64,000 nucleotides of DNA. It comes from Diploptera punctata. Taxonomy: Eukaryota; Arthropoda; Insecta; Blattodea; Blaberidae. The stretch's first letter is position 1; the number at the start of each line of letters is the position of its first letter. Made by a program: the position numbers and the translations under genes. Positions 1 through 11,600 of this stretch are shown piece after piece. The notes beneath the pieces are model-generated. The model was not told the origin of the DNA and did no database searches. It saw only the letters and a list, made by a program, of their open reading frames with translations. The DNA lies in the NCBI GenBank assembly GCA_030220185.1, contig JASPKZ010004955.1:1-64000 (forward strand), written 5' to 3'.

Positions 1-1189
1 TCGTCACCACATCATCACCACCACCACTATCGTCACCACACATCATCACCACCACCATCACATAACCACCACCACTATCGTCACCACCATCCTCTCACAC
101 CACATCACCCACCACCATTATTCACACCACTATCGTCACCACACCATCATCACCACCACTATCGCCACCAACCCTCACCATCACCACACCATTCCCACCA
201 CCATCACCATCACCACCACCATTCACCTGAGTACCACCACCAACGCATCACCATCATCACCATCACCATCGTCACCACCACTATCACCACCACCACCATC
301 ACCACCACCACTATCGTCACCACCACCATCACCACCACCATCGTCACCACCACCATCATCACCACCACCATTACCATCACCACAACCACCACCACTATCA
401 TCACCACCACCACCATCATCACCACCACCACTATCGTCACCACCACCATCACCACCACCATCACCACCACCATCGTCACCACCACCATCATCACCACCAC
501 CACCATCGTCACCCCCCATTACCATCACCACTACCACCACCACTGTCATCACCACCACCTCACCATCACCACTACCACCACCACCTCCTTCACCAACATC
601 ACACCACCATCACCACCACCACCATCGTCACCACCATCACCACCACCACCATCATCACCACCACTATCATCACAACCACCATCACCATCACCACTACCAC
701 CACCAACTCCATCACCATCGTCACCACCACCATCATCACCACCACCACCACTATCGTCACCACCATCATCACCACCACCACCATCATCACCACCACTATC
801 ATCACCACCACCATCATCACCACCACCATCATCACCATCACCATCACCACCACTATCGTCACCACCACCATCATCACCACCACCATCATCACCACCACCA
901 TCATCATCACCACCACCATCACCACTACCAGCACCACTATCATCAACACCACCATCACCACTACCACCACCACCTCCTTCACCATCATCACTACCACCAC
1001 CACCATCATGATCATCACCACCACTGTCGTCACCACCACCATCACCATCACCACTACCACCACCACCTCCTTCACCATCACCACTCACCACCAGCAATCC
1101 TTCACTACTATCCTCACTACCACCATCACCACCACCACTATCATCACCACCACCATCACCACTACCACCACCACCTCCTTCACCATCAT

Positions 1190-1224
<35 letters not shown>

Positions 1225-1255
1225 CCACCACTATCGTCACCACCACCATCATTAT
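1..1255. repeat. Imperfect CAC/CAT trinucleotide tract
   Basis: About 1.25 kb of CAC and CAT triplets with interspersed CGT, CTA and CCT units; the plus strand is very poor in G. Longer sub-blocks recur, for example TCACCATCATCACTACCACC and a block ending CACCTCCTTCACCATC (around 545-600, 955-990, 1055-1080 and 1165-1190), so it has a second-order tandem structure. Long open frames exist on both strands but encode only low-complexity Val/Met, Gly/Asp or Thr/Ile runs, which I read as repeat artefacts. It continues past the left edge. Confidence 0.9.
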
Positions 1256-1264
1256 ATTCACCAA

Positions 1265-1265
<1 letters not shown>

Positions 1266-1317
<52 letters not shown>
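1266..1317. repeat. (ATT)n microsatellite
   Basis: About 17 uninterrupted ATT units directly after the trinucleotide tract. No LINE 3' end is recognisable beside it. Confidence 0.9.
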
Positions 1318-2092
1318 GATCAATTCGTGAACAACTGTTTGGAGAATTAAAAAAAAGCATATTATTCAACAGACTGAATCCCGAAGGAGTAATATACTTC
1401 CAGTTCGGCCATATATAAGTTTGCTGTTGCTAGTTAACGCATTTCTCAGTAAATATCGGAATATTTTCGGTGTTTTGCTGATGGGGAATTTGTCAAATAA
1501 CACATGTTTATAGCAACTCCTTTGTCCAACTGAAATAAACAGGTTTAAATATCTCTGTCATTGTTTTTATTATTTCTATGTATTTGTGTAACCAAACCAC
1601 ATTAACTTAAATCTGTCACTGGCTTGCACTCTTACATGCTTAGGTGAACAACCCATGTTGCAGTAACATTAGGGGTCGGAGTAAAGTATTCAGGCAGAAG
1701 CACTATACATTTTCGAAACATATTACTTACGTTATTCAAAACAGTAAGACAATGTGGCGGCTTGAAGGTCAACGTTTCTGGATTAATGTAGAAGCCTACA
1801 ATTTTTTCCCTGCAGTTGTACTAGCTCTCCGACCTGGATTGTTTTTGTCCGTTCACTCTCCTACAGCGGGTTGCTCAGCATATAACAGTAGATTGCAGCG
1901 CGTTTGTCATCACTAGACCCCGGATTTTATGTAATTACATATTTTGTTCCTGTATATGTGTTTAAAAAAACTAAAATCGACGAATTACACTGAAAGGGCC
2001 CTTATTCCAAAGTTTTAAATTACACATTTTTACATATTTTGAGCTGTAATACGACATATTTCACACCATAGTAGCCTACATAATTTTACTTA
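1318..2092. other. No gene recognised
   Basis: AT-rich sequence between the microsatellite and the Tigger element. Short open frames are present, but none has a domain, codon pattern or splice context I recognise. Confidence 0.6.
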
Positions 2093-2485
2093 CAGTGAAG
2101 GCTCCTTATTCATGGTTTCGTTATTCGTGTTTTCATTATTCGCGGATAAAAAAATTGCGACATATTCCTGTATTCGCGGCTAAAAATTTATTTATTCCTT
2201 TATTAACGCATCGACAACTTTTTTTTTTTTGCAGATACGTGGCAAGGCGGCTTTTACAAATTGTGATTCAAACCAAATGGACAATAAATATCAAAGTAAA
2301 CAAACCTTATTGTCACTAAGCCTAAAGTTCGTTGTTAAAAGCCGCTGCCGCATTTCACGTGCCACTATGTCCGTTGATAAATGCCGCTCTCACCACGTTC
2401 GGTGTTTTATTATTTCAAATTGACATTCGTTGCAATAATTTTGATTGAATAACATGTGTCTCTTCTGCTTTGTTTCCAATTTATA

Positions 2486-2709
2486 ATGTCGATTAAAAGA
2501 AAAGAATAAATTAGTTCCGAAGCGGAAAAAAGGTAGTGTTGCCGCTTAAAGTAAAAATAGAAATGCTTAATTGTTTACGCTTTGGCGAGTCTATATCACG
2601 CTGTTTCAATGTTAATGAATCAACTGCACGATTCATCGAGAAATCCGAAGTCAAAATAAAGAATTCTATAGCTGAATGTTATGTTTTGCAAGACTTGATT
2701 ATGGCTTAA
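2486..2709 (+). pseudogene. Tigger/CENP-B-type transposase, N-terminal HTH remnant
   Basis: The reading starts MSIKRKE, hits an early stop, shifts frame, and resumes as a helix-turn-helix segment with LPLKVKIEMLNCLRFGESIS and then FNVNESTARFIEKSEVKIKN. That spacing of a KxxIL(E/D)xLxxGES core followed by STxxxIxKxxxKI is the psq/CENP-B DNA-binding domain of pogo/Tigger transposases. One in-frame stop and at least one frameshift lie before the domain, and the frame ends at a stop at 2707-2709. No DDE catalytic domain could be found between here and the right terminus. It is a dead, truncated transposase. Confidence 0.7.
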
Positions 2710-3250
2710 GGGACCTTTGGATTACTTGGGACGGTAAGATAGCGTGTGATTTACCTACGGATATGGGGCCAGCCGAGCGGTAAGGCTGATGACTTTTTTA
2801 TTTGAGGTTAATTGAGATTATTAAATGAATAATTAAACAATTTTAATATTCTATATTTAAAACTATAAGCACAAATTTATATATAATTACAGATAATTAA
2901 CTAGCCTAACTTAAATTATTAGATAATCTTTGGGTGAGAAAGAGAGACTTTGCTGTAGTAGGTTGAACTATGCCACATGACCTGACTTATTCGTATTATT
3001 TGGTAACTATACTTTTATACTTACTTCAATTGGTTCCTATCCACAAGCTACAAAATCTAGTATTAAAACCAATATTGATTTATTTCAAAGGCCCCCAAAA
3101 TCCTATTAAGAATAACATGTTTCAGACTTACCTCTAGCAGCTACATGCTACAATAGACGTCAGTTCATCCCCTGACCACACATGTCAATACCATCTGAAG
3201 CCCTTAACTGTAAAATATATTCTGAGGCTTGGTGTTCAAACCCACTTTTC

Positions 3251-3253
<3 letters not shown>

Positions 3254-3326
<73 letters not shown>
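3254..3326. repeat. (CT)n microsatellite
   Basis: About 36 CT units inside the Tigger remnant. The Ser/Leu open frame here is only a translation of the repeat. Confidence 0.95.
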
Positions 3327-3328
<2 letters not shown>

Positions 3329-3906
3329 CTAGCATAGCAAGTTCATATGCCCTAACGGTACTTCTAGATGTTTCCAGGACCAAATTCCTAACTGTATATT
3401 GTTACTACATGAATCTGAATTCCAACTAAAACTAATATTTCCTATAATATGAAAACTATCATGTTAAGACTATTTAAATAGCTAATTAAAATATCTAGAC
3501 TTTGATATCCAATTTTAAAACACTGAATGTACGGCTGAATATAAATCTGAATTGAAAGACCTTTTAAAAGCGGTAGAAAAGGAACAAATTACTAAGCTCT
3601 TTAAGCCATTGCCTAAGCCTGACATTAATAATTAATAGAAATTGTTCAAAATCTCCCATTTAATTGATTTTAATTTGATAATTTTAATTTTATTTTGAAA
3701 CCTTGGAACGTATCCCCTATATACCCATACAAATTACCATTCCATACTCACGGTTTCTGTATTCGCGGTATATTTACGGAACATGTGCCCCGCGAATAAG
3801 GAGCTTTTACTGTATTTTAATATTATTGCGCAATCATTATACATTTCTGTCAATACCATTAATTTTCGTTCCATAGCAAGAAATTGAATATATATATACA
3901 TATAAT

Positions 3907-4098
3907 CATCATCCGGTATCATGGCAACTGCCGCCGTCTTCCGGAAACCAAACGCCATTCCTCTCTGTCCATCCATTGATCTTCCTCCAATCCTCTGATA
4001 TTCATAGCTGCTTGTACCCCTTCTATCCAAGTTTTCTTCGGTTTTCCTCTCTTCCTCCTTTCCATTGGGATCCATTCCATAACTATTTTAGGCAATAT
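3907..4098 (-). mobile_element. LINE L-B 3' fragment
   Basis: On the minus strand this encodes the decayed C-terminus of a non-LTR ORF2, including SMDGQRGMAFGFRKT-like residues that correspond to a WMDREEWRLVSGRR tail, and ends near GATACCGGATG. The same block recurs at 27718, 28449 and 35108, which defines it as an interspersed 3' end. The RTE copy at 4099 directly abuts it. Confidence 0.7.
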
Positions 4099-4726
4099 AC
4101 TTACTTACTTACTTACTCACTGGCACTATCGAAACCGCAGGTTCATGGCCGCGCGGACATAAGCTCTCCATACATCCCTATCCTGAGCTAATGCTTTCCA
4201 ATCATTTCCCGTATAATCTACTTCCCTCAAATCATAGTTAATGTTATCCTCCCACCTCATTCTTGGTCTACTAACTGGGCCTTTTCCCTCTGGTTTTCCT
4301 ACAAGAAGCTTCCATGCACCTCTTTGATTCCCCATACGCGCAACATGTCCTGTCCATCGCAGTCTACGAGACTTAACTGTTCTTATTATATCTGGCTTCG
4401 TATAGAGACTATGTAGTTCATTGTTCTGTAATCTTGTCCATTCGCCTGTCTGTTCATCTCTCTTTGGTCCAAAAATTGTCCTAAGCACTTTATTCTCAAA
4501 TACTCGTAATCTCCTTTCCTCCCTTAAAATAAGAGTCCTCCATGTTTCGCATCCATATAATATAACTGGTAGAATAATAGTTTTATATATTTTCGGTTTA
4601 ACGTTTTTTGAAAGGAGTTGGAACGTCAATAGTCTCTGTAATGCATAATAGCACGCATTTCCAGAATTGAGCCTATGTTTAATTTCTTTTTGCATCTTAT
4701 TCCTATTTGTGATTATTGTTCCTAGG

Positions 4727-4727
<1 letters not shown>
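4099..4727 (-). mobile_element. RTE (BovB-like) LINE copy 1, C-terminal ORF2 fragment
   Basis: The minus strand starts in the middle of ORF2 at KYLGTIITNRNKMQKEI and runs to a stop at 4126, followed by the RTE 3' end CCAGTGAGTAAGTAAGTAAG. Landmarks in order are YGCETW, the GPKRDEQTGEW segment, RRLRWTGHVARMGN, GRPRMRWE-like residues and DVWRAYVRAAMNLR. These are the post-RT C-terminal blocks shared with BovB-type elements (known family feature). There is no endonuclease or YADD box, so the copy is 5'-truncated, probably during target-primed reverse transcription. The frame is open over about 210 codons, more than in most other copies here. The truncation point coincides with a TA microsatellite, which adds tyrosine/isoleucine residues to the open frame. 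Confidence 0.85.

Positions 4728-4785
<58 letters not shown>
4728..4785. repeat. (TA)n microsatellite
   Basis: Uninterrupted TA run between the RTE fragment and the long-TIR element. The element's left terminus starts at its edge, and TA-rich sequence also follows the right terminus. Confidence 0.95.
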
Positions 4786-4786
<1 letters not shown>

Positions 4787-4788
<2 letters not shown>

Positions 4789-7376
4789 TCCGGTCAAAAT
4801 AAACATTTCAATTTACAAAAATTTGCATAGTGCTGAAAATTGGTACGAATATTGGGAACACCATTATAAATGAAATGTGAAAAGTCCCCATCGATACCAC
4901 ATCTGCAAAAAAAGTTATTCAAGTTCAAATTTCGCGAATATGGGTTTTTTGCATTTTTCAGCCAAACGGTAAGTTTTATTATAACAATAGGTCAGACAAA
5001 CGTTGTAGATCATGCAATTGTCTACACAAATTGTTCTTATACTTTTTTTCATAAGAATCACCAATCTTGAGATATCGCGATTTTAAAATTTGAAGAAGTC
5101 GTATTCTATATAATATGCACACATTTCCGCACCACGTATGAGAAAGTGTACTCGGCGCATTTTTTTTATGTGGTGTCTTCAGTAGGTATACTCCACGATC
5201 TATTGTGATTAAGTTTTATTAAATAATATTCTATTAATTAAAAATGGTACTATTGGGAATGATTTAAGTGACAAAAATTATTCTCAATTCCGGGTAATGT
5301 TAATCTGACTGATAATCTACGAATTCTAGTACGACAGTAATGTCTTCTTCGATTTCTTCTTCTTCTTGCTGAATATTTGTTAATTGTTCTGAGAATGTAT
5401 CAGTTGTTTCCCCATTGAAATCAAATAGATCTTTATCTGTTCCATTTGATCCAACATTGCAGTAAGACTGGTCTTGATAATTGGTACATACTGGTGAACA
5501 AAATAATCCGACATTTTTAAAGCCACATTTTGTACTACAACCCTTTTTGAAATTGCAAAAAATGATATTAAGAATATTTGTGGAGCAGGTGGGAGTAACG
5601 TTTAAATTGGTTCCAAAGTATTATCTATTAATTGACCCAATTGCAATTTTGATTTGAAATATCTAGGCTAACAGCAGTCATAATATTGTGGCTAATATTA
5701 GTACATACTAGTTTTAATGTATAAATTTTTATTTTTAAGAATTACTTGTTCCAAAAAATAAGTCAATGACTCCGAAATATTGCTGTTAATATTTTCAAAC
5801 ATTCGACTAGGCGGGGAGTAATTGGTATTATCAAATACTAAAGATTGAATGTCCTCTCGAACGATTGCTGCTGCAGCTTTGATGATTCTAAATAGTTCTT
5901 CCTTTTCATTTTGACTTTTTTTCTCATACCAAGCTTGGTTAAGAATAACATGAAGATCGTCAATGAAACAAATTAATGTTAATCTTCCCGGTTGTTCAGT
6001 GATAATTTTATTACCATACTTTAACTTCAATCGCATCTTAATTGTTCTACAAAGCTGGATTTATGCAATTATTTTGTAATTCTTCCAATGAAAACCTACA
6101 GTCATCACTATTTTCAATGTATGTAAATATTTCCTCCATCGCAACATAGTAGCTTCGTCTTGAAAACGACCGATTTTACCCCCAGTGGTGGGTCTCAAGA
6201 TAGAATTATAGCAATTATTATGGTGCCTAGGCAGCAACTAAATCATATTCGTACTGAATACGTGCAGTAACCTTATTTGCTACGTCATCAGAACGAGTCC
6301 GAGCTACCTTCTGAACGGATTCTTTAAATTCAAGTGTAGCAACTTTATAAATTTTACGGCTAACATTTTTCGCTTTTTCTTCTCAGCCTCTTCATTCGCT
6401 TCATGTCCACAAAACATTTTTTAAATAAAAAACGGATTTTCTTACGCGTGCTCCAGTACGAGGTGAACTGATTTCACATGTACTGGCTTGCTCCATCTCT
6501 TGCGGTTTTATAACTGCAGCAATAGAACTCTTCCTAGTGTACATTTTACGGCACTACACATGAATTGTCACAGATTTCTTGACCTTAAGGTATTCAGAAA
6601 ACCCATCATTTCTTTCAATACTTGAATCGATCAAAGTCTTCATTCCACGATCAACAATAACTGTTTCATTTTCAGACAAAGGTTTACTACAAACAAAGCA
6701 AAATTGCGACATTTTTTAAATTATTGAACAGTCCAAATTGTTTTAAGAAATATTATTAACAAGCACGTGTAACAATAGCCACATGTATTCACTGTAAAGG
6801 AACACTATACTAAAAGTCTTTCGTTTATGCCTTCCAGAAAAAAATATGACTGTCGCCACCTGGACAAAAATAGAATAGTCGGCAGATGTTGCTTAAGGTT
6901 ATACGGCCCAATTAAATTAGGGACTGAATTTCTTTTTTATGTATCACAATCATATAATATATACTTTGTATATAAGTTATTCAACCAATATTTGTATTAT
7001 ATTAGATATCCCATGATGTATAGGAGGTTACGTTACGGTTGAAAAGGTGCATATAATTGTTTTCAGTGTTTCAAATGGTGATATCTCAAGAATGGCGATT
7101 CTTATGAAAAAAGTAAAAGAACAATGTTTGTAGATAATTACATTGTCTACAACTTTTGTCTGAACTATTTTATGATAAAACGTACCGTTCGGCTGAAAAA
7201 TGCAAAAAAAACGCATATTCGCGAACTTTGACATTGAATAATTTTTTTGCAGATGTGGAATCGATGGGGACTTTTCACATTTCATCCATAATGGTGTTCC
7301 CCATTCGTACCAATTTTCAGCTCTATGCAAATTTTTGTATGCCTACCCCAATTATTTTAGCTAACTTGACCGGGCT
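4787..7376 (-). mobile_element. DNA transposon with about 300-bp inverted termini, unnamed family
   Basis: The left arm (4787-5094) begins AGTCCGGTCAAAATAAAC. The reverse complement of the right arm (7062-7376) begins AGCCCGGTCAAGTTAGC. The arms stay alignable for about 300 bp through shared blocks such as AAATTTGCATAG, GAAATGTGAAAAGTCCCCAT, TTTTTGCATTTTTCAGCC and CTTGAGATATC. Both ends sit in TA-rich sequence, so the target duplication cannot be fixed. Between the arms lies one decayed minus-strand protein gene. Long inverted termini around one gene argue for a cut-and-paste DNA transposon, but I cannot assign a superfamily. Confidence 0.65.
5300..6712 (-). pseudogene. Cysteine-rich transposon-borne protein, unknown family (broken)
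   Basis: The minus strand starts with ATG at 6712 and reads MSQFCFVCSKPLSENE, a CxxC head. Further on come CRKMYTRKSS, then a KVATLEFKESVQKVARTRSDD segment in another frame, then a 112-residue open stretch (6036-5698) beginning MRLKLKYGNKII and containing CFIDDLHVIL. A C-terminal part has a cysteine cluster (STKCGFKNVGLFCSPVCTN) and an acidic tail QQEEEEIEEDITVVLEFVD before a stop at 5300. At least one internal stop and several frameshifts break it. I recall similar proteins, with a CxxC head and a CSxxC tail, as an unnamed multicopy family of invertebrate genomes; that is recollection, not a search. Its position between long inverted termini suggests a transposase or accessory protein. No catalytic DDE triad could be placed. 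Confidence 0.5.
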
Positions 7377-8105
7377 ATATATATTGTTGTGTTTCTCACA
7401 TATTGTAGTCAGTCCCATACATTTCAAAGCTAAATTTCACGAGTTCTAATGACACAACAATGACTCGTTATAAACATTTTCTTTTCTTGTTCTCAAACGC
7501 TTCAGAACTTGTAACATCTAAGTTAACCATGGCACCGATTGTGTCTTCGTTGTTATCAAAGCTCAAAGCAGGGATTTCTATTAGCAGTGCTTTAACTACT
7601 GATGGTAAAACAGTCCTCTGCCGAACTTGTGATAAACGTATAGGGTGTATGATGAAATCTCAAATTGAACAACATTTACAGAGCAATCTACATAGTCTTT
7701 TAAAGCCAAAGTAGTGTAAGTCCATTAAACACTATTTTGAGATACAAAGATTTTTAGTAGAACAGTAGTTGAAAATTCCACAATACTACCAAACAAAAAT
7801 TTTCACACCCCATGTGTTCAAAATTTATTGTTTTAGCTCATGTATTTTTTTTGCACTTATCCCCACTTTATAAGTAATTTATAAGCACTTAGGTGACTTA
7901 CACCACTTTGGCTTTACACAGATTGAGAGTATGGATCAAGAAAGAACTTGCATAATCAACAAAAATATTTTTTATTTTATTTAAAGTAAGTATATTATGT
8001 CAAAAATGATAAAAATGAATGTCATCTAGTTTGTTACCAGTCACAAAAGTTTCTGCTATTCAATATCCCTAGTATCATCAGCAAGCAATGGTCAGTTGTC
8101 TTCGT

Positions 8106-8106
<1 letters not shown>

Positions 8107-8172
<66 letters not shown>
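8107..8172. repeat. (GT)n microsatellite
   Basis: About 33 GT units within the TTAA element. Confidence 0.95.
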
Positions 8173-8175
<3 letters not shown>

Positions 8176-8632
8176 TGAGAAACAGGTGATCCTATTCTCG
8201 CCGCTTTAGGGTCTTAATTTTTTTCCCTCTTCGGGTTGTTTACAAAAGTGTTGTTTGAGATGTTGTGTGAGTTTTGGATTGTGAAAAATAAGTTTATGTT
8301 ATGTCAGGCCGCAGAGAAGAGAAGTTGTTTTGAAAATTAACGTAGTTGGGAGAAGGTGAAACGATTGTAGAGGATTTATTTTGAGTTCTATAGAGATGTG
8401 AGCATAGGGGGGGGGGATAAAAACCGAGAAGAAAGCTGTAAGATATTTATTTATATGTGTAGTAGGTGGAATTTGTTTATCTATTGTAGTGTTGCTTTTG
8501 TGTTGGTTGTAATTATTTTGAGAGATTTTAATTTGAAATTATTTTATTATTATAAATTTGTATTTAAATGTATTATTCATTTGACTGTGTAGTGTAATGT
8601 AGTGTATGAATGTGTTTTATGTAACTGTCATT

Positions 8633-9272
8633 TTATGAGGAACGTACGCCTGAAGATGTCGTATATATATTTTTTTTATCTCCTGTCACAGACCTTGGTT
8701 CATTGTAAAGTTGAGACAAAGGTATACTTGCCAGTGATAACAGCCATATTCGTTTTCCTGGTGGTTTGATGTTCAGCTTGAAAAATGGAAGCTCATCAGA
8801 CATTTCTGCTTGTAAATTATTGTAAATGGATCGAATTTTCGATATATAATCCATTGCATCTGTAGCCTTGAAACCGGATGGCTTTCTTGATCAAGCTTTC
8901 TCTTGGTATTTTTTTTTTCATATTTTCTGTAGCTAAAAAAATTTCGCCAGACATCACAGTAAAATGGAGAGGATTCTTTTTCCTTGGTTTCGTGATAACT
9001 CGAAACCAGCCATAAGGACAAAAAATCTGTTTACTCTTACTGTACAATTCAATTGAACCAAAGTCTGAGTCGATCGGAAGAAAGGAATGATCACCGATCA
9101 TACATTTTTGATCAATGATTTCGATGTTGTTGTCTTCACTCAAAACTAGTCTCAATAAATGTAATGTAATTTTCCAATTCCGGTTTTGTCCTGTGCTTAT
9201 ATCGATGTATAATACATTGTGTTTTGCTATTGGTGCTCTACATTTTATGTGTTTGTGGAATAGGATATACAA
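8633..9272 (-). pseudogene. DDE-like transposase C-terminal part of the TTAA element
   Basis: A minus-strand open frame (9272-8817) starts near KHNVLYIDISTGQNRNWK, continues IIDQKCMIGDHSFLPIDSD and FGSIELYSKSKQI, then HFTVMSGEIF. A frameshift near 8850 moves the reading to 8854-8633, which ends SLASIPLSQLYNEPRSVTG. The order D-x(3)-GQN(R/K)N, then DHxF(L)P-D-DF-IE, then a basic stretch and an LPxLYxEPRPV-type tail matches a multicopy insect protein family I know only as transposon-associated and unnamed. The GQN motif and the later DF-IE pair would be the expected position of an RNase H-like catalytic core. No start methionine region upstream of 9272 was identified, so the N-terminal half is missing. 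Confidence 0.5.
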
Positions 9273-11140
9273 TCACCAGCATATCGCATTCAGGACACTA
9301 GAACAAAAAGAGTAACTGGAGTTACACTACTTTGGCTATCAACAGATAGATAGCACTGCTGACTGCATAAACTTGTGCACCCATCTATGGAGCAGTTTGG
9401 GGATATAGGAGTTACACCATTATTCATATAGATAGTTTTACAAATTCAGAATTAATTTCTAGCATTAACGCAGATTTTTTTTGAAAGTAGATTTACACCA
9501 CTTTGGCTTAAAAAGGCTCATATTAGGAATACACAACGGGTTTCTTCAAAGAAACAGGTACTACTTACACAGTTTCAGGGGCAGCCTACATCATCTAATA
9601 GTGAATTTTACAAATAACTGTGCATGGCATTGTTTGAAGGGATCGAACTTCAGGTACCTGCATTTAAACATCTCTTATAAAAAATACAAAACCGCAACAT
9701 TACTGACGAGTCCACTCTCAGGAAGAATTACTTGGATTCTAGTTATGTTGACATAAATTAGGAAAAATCAGGGCTGACACAGGGAAATCACCTATATGTA
9801 TTCTGCTGATGAGGCGACGGATGCTGCAGGCAGTTTAATCGATAATCTAATTTTGGGCAAGTTGGACCCTGAAACAGCGGCACTACAGCTCGATTCGAGC
9901 TGAGCTTCTATCTGAACCCTCTTATTTTATTCTTTATATTACCTAGCATTTTTTTACAGAGATGGATAACCAGCCCTACGCCCAACCATCCAACGAAGGA
10001 CGATGCTTTTCTATTAGGGTTTTCTTCCCTACTGATAGGTCTCAAGTATAGCTTCAAGAACTCTCTTCTTCCTCACATGACGTAGCGTTATCCAGGGACC
10101 ATGACGTGGGCATGCATGTTAGGACTTGGTAGGATTAAAAGGCGTTTCTCGAGTTTTTATCAAGAAGTGCATCCTCGAGACCACATATTACACCTTTCAC
10201 CCCCTAAATTCCTGTTAAATATTGTCAACTTTGAAGGCAATAAATAGTTCAACAACTGCTAGATTTATTAATGATGGACTTAAGGTACTATGGCCAGATG
10301 GCGTAAAAGAAGAGAGGGTCTTATTGGTGTACACAGATGCAGCTCCATATATGTTGAAAAGGGGAAGTCACTTATTGTATTTTATCCAAACTTAGTGCAC
10401 GTTACATATACGGTTCATGCATTACAAAGAGTAGCAGAGACAGAAATAAATTACCAGAAGTAAATACACTAAAATCAGCAATGAAAGTTTTCTTGAAATA
10501 TCCTTATCGCTACAAGCAGCAGCTATCTAATATACCACTGCCTCCAGAGTCAATGATAACGAGGTGGGCAACATGGTTTGAACTGTGATTTTCTACTCTA
10601 AGCACTTTGAAGCTGTGAAGTCAGTGATGGAGAACTTTTCTTCTGATCTTGCAGTGTCTGTGAGTGAATCTTTGTCAGCATTCAACAATTCTAAAGTGCT
10701 CAGTTCATTTTTATACATTACAAGTCACTTCAGTTGGCTTCCCGACAGTATCAAGAAACTGCAGACTTCAAGTATGCCTCTCCAAGAAGCTGTGAAAATA
10801 AGGAAGATGCAGTTCAGAAGGTCAGTGTTGTGGCAGGTGAAGTGGGTGTGCACCAAACTGTGATCTGTGCTGAATGAGAACCCTCGATACTCAAGTCTTG
10901 TTATTTTTCTCGCTTATTTAATGGTGAAATTGTAGAACCCCTTGAGAATATAATTCCTACAACAATCCCTCTGTATTTGTCCATTATGCACCACTGACTT
11001 CTTGCGAAGTTGAGCGATATTTCTCTATTTATGAAAACATATAGCCAGACAAAAAAATAAAAATAAAAAACTACATGACAACAAAACATTTGGAAGACTA
11101 TATTATAATTAATTGTGCATACCGTTCCAATTTGACTTAA

Positions 11141-11600
11141 ACGCTTGAATGGGAGACACTTGCACTTCAGTACTTTGTAGGAGCAGTGAACTGATGAACT
11201 TGGAGATTAGACTAGGCTACTTGTGAACTTCTATTTTGTAGCAAAGAACTTAACTTTTGGATTTTACATATATAATTGTTTCATTGCATATTTATTTACA
11301 CTTTTCACCAATTTTGGTTATTTCTTAATTTGCTATTACATAAAATCGGGCCCTAGTGAATCACTGGGTGACATGTGGATATTAAATTGGAATGTGCATT
11401 CCCGCTTCCATATAAAATTATTATTTTAAGTTAGTCACATTTTGCTGCATCTTTGACACTGGAGGTCTATTAGTCAGAACCGAATTATTGGAATTATGGT
11501 TAGTTATTTAATTTCACGGTTACTGATAATTTATTATAGATCACCACATTTCAGTGAGTATATCTGAAATATTTTAACGTGAGAAATATTTTGTTTGCTA
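11141..11600. other. No gene recognised
   Basis: Sequence between the hAT stop and the RTE copy. It may include the hAT 3' untranslated end, but no terminal repeat is visible. Confidence 0.5.

Larger units (their letters stand above)
2093..3812 (+). mobile_element. Tigger/pogo-type DNA transposon (broken)
   Basis: The left end reads CAGTGAAGGCTCCTTATTC and the right end, reverse-complemented, reads CAGTAAAAGCTCCTTATTCG; both are followed by further TTCGCGG-type sequence. TA dinucleotides flank both ends (2091-2092 and 3813-3814), as expected for the Tc1/mariner/pogo target site. The interior keeps the N-terminal part of a transposase (2486-2709) and possibly a C-terminal tail near 3537-3635. 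The body is otherwise eroded and contains a CT microsatellite. At about 1.7 kb it is shorter than a typical autonomous Tigger, so it is deleted as well as mutated. Confidence 0.75.
7704..9507 (-). mobile_element. DNA transposon inserted at TTAA inside the hAT gene
   Basis: Flanked by TTAA at 7700-7703 and 9508-9511. The left end reads AGCCAAAGTAGTGTAAGT and the right end, reverse-complemented, GCCAAAGTGGTGTAAATC, giving inverted termini of about 16 bp. Removing it rejoins the hAT reading (Leu-Leu-Lys-Lys) apart from a one-base change in an A run. TTAA duplications are known for piggyBac and Kolobok superfamilies. The minus strand carries a decayed DDE-like protein. Extra copies of the terminal motif at about 7898-7914 and 9330-9340 suggest an internal rearrangement or a second, related insertion. 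Confidence 0.65.
7460..11140 (+). pseudogene. hAT-family transposase (broken, interrupted by a TTAA element)
   Basis: The N-terminal exon-like part (7460-7703) has a BED-type zinc finger: DGKTVLCRTCDKRIG, then IEQHLQSNLHS, giving CxxC and HxxxxxH spacing. The frame is cut at 7703 by a 1.8-kb insertion and resumes at 9508 with TQFQGQPTSSN, LCMALFEGIELQVPAFKHL and NITDESTLRKNY. Then follow DEATDAAG (about 9810), a roughly 300-bp unaligned insert, NDGLKVLWPDGVKEERVLLV and TDAAPYMLK (about 10260-10340), TRWATWFEL, and a C-terminal dimerisation motif YAPLTSCEVERYFSIYENI. The last frame stops at 11140. Several stops and frameshifts are present. The block order is that of hAT transposases with an N-terminal BED finger. 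Terminal repeats of the element were not found. Confidence 0.75.

Noticed and set aside
210..1418. Long open frames across the trinucleotide tract
   Set aside because: They encode only monotonous Val/Met, Gly/Asp or Thr/Ile runs in several frames on both strands, as any CAC/CAT repeat would.
2766..2792. GCCAGCCGAGCGGTAAGGC as a tRNA D arm
   Set aside because: Resembles a tRNA-Leu/Ser D arm, but no anticodon or T arm follows.
5698..6036. Treating the 112-residue frame as an intact host gene
   Set aside because: Adjacent frames upstream and downstream belong to the same decayed protein between inverted termini, so it is a piece of a pseudogene.
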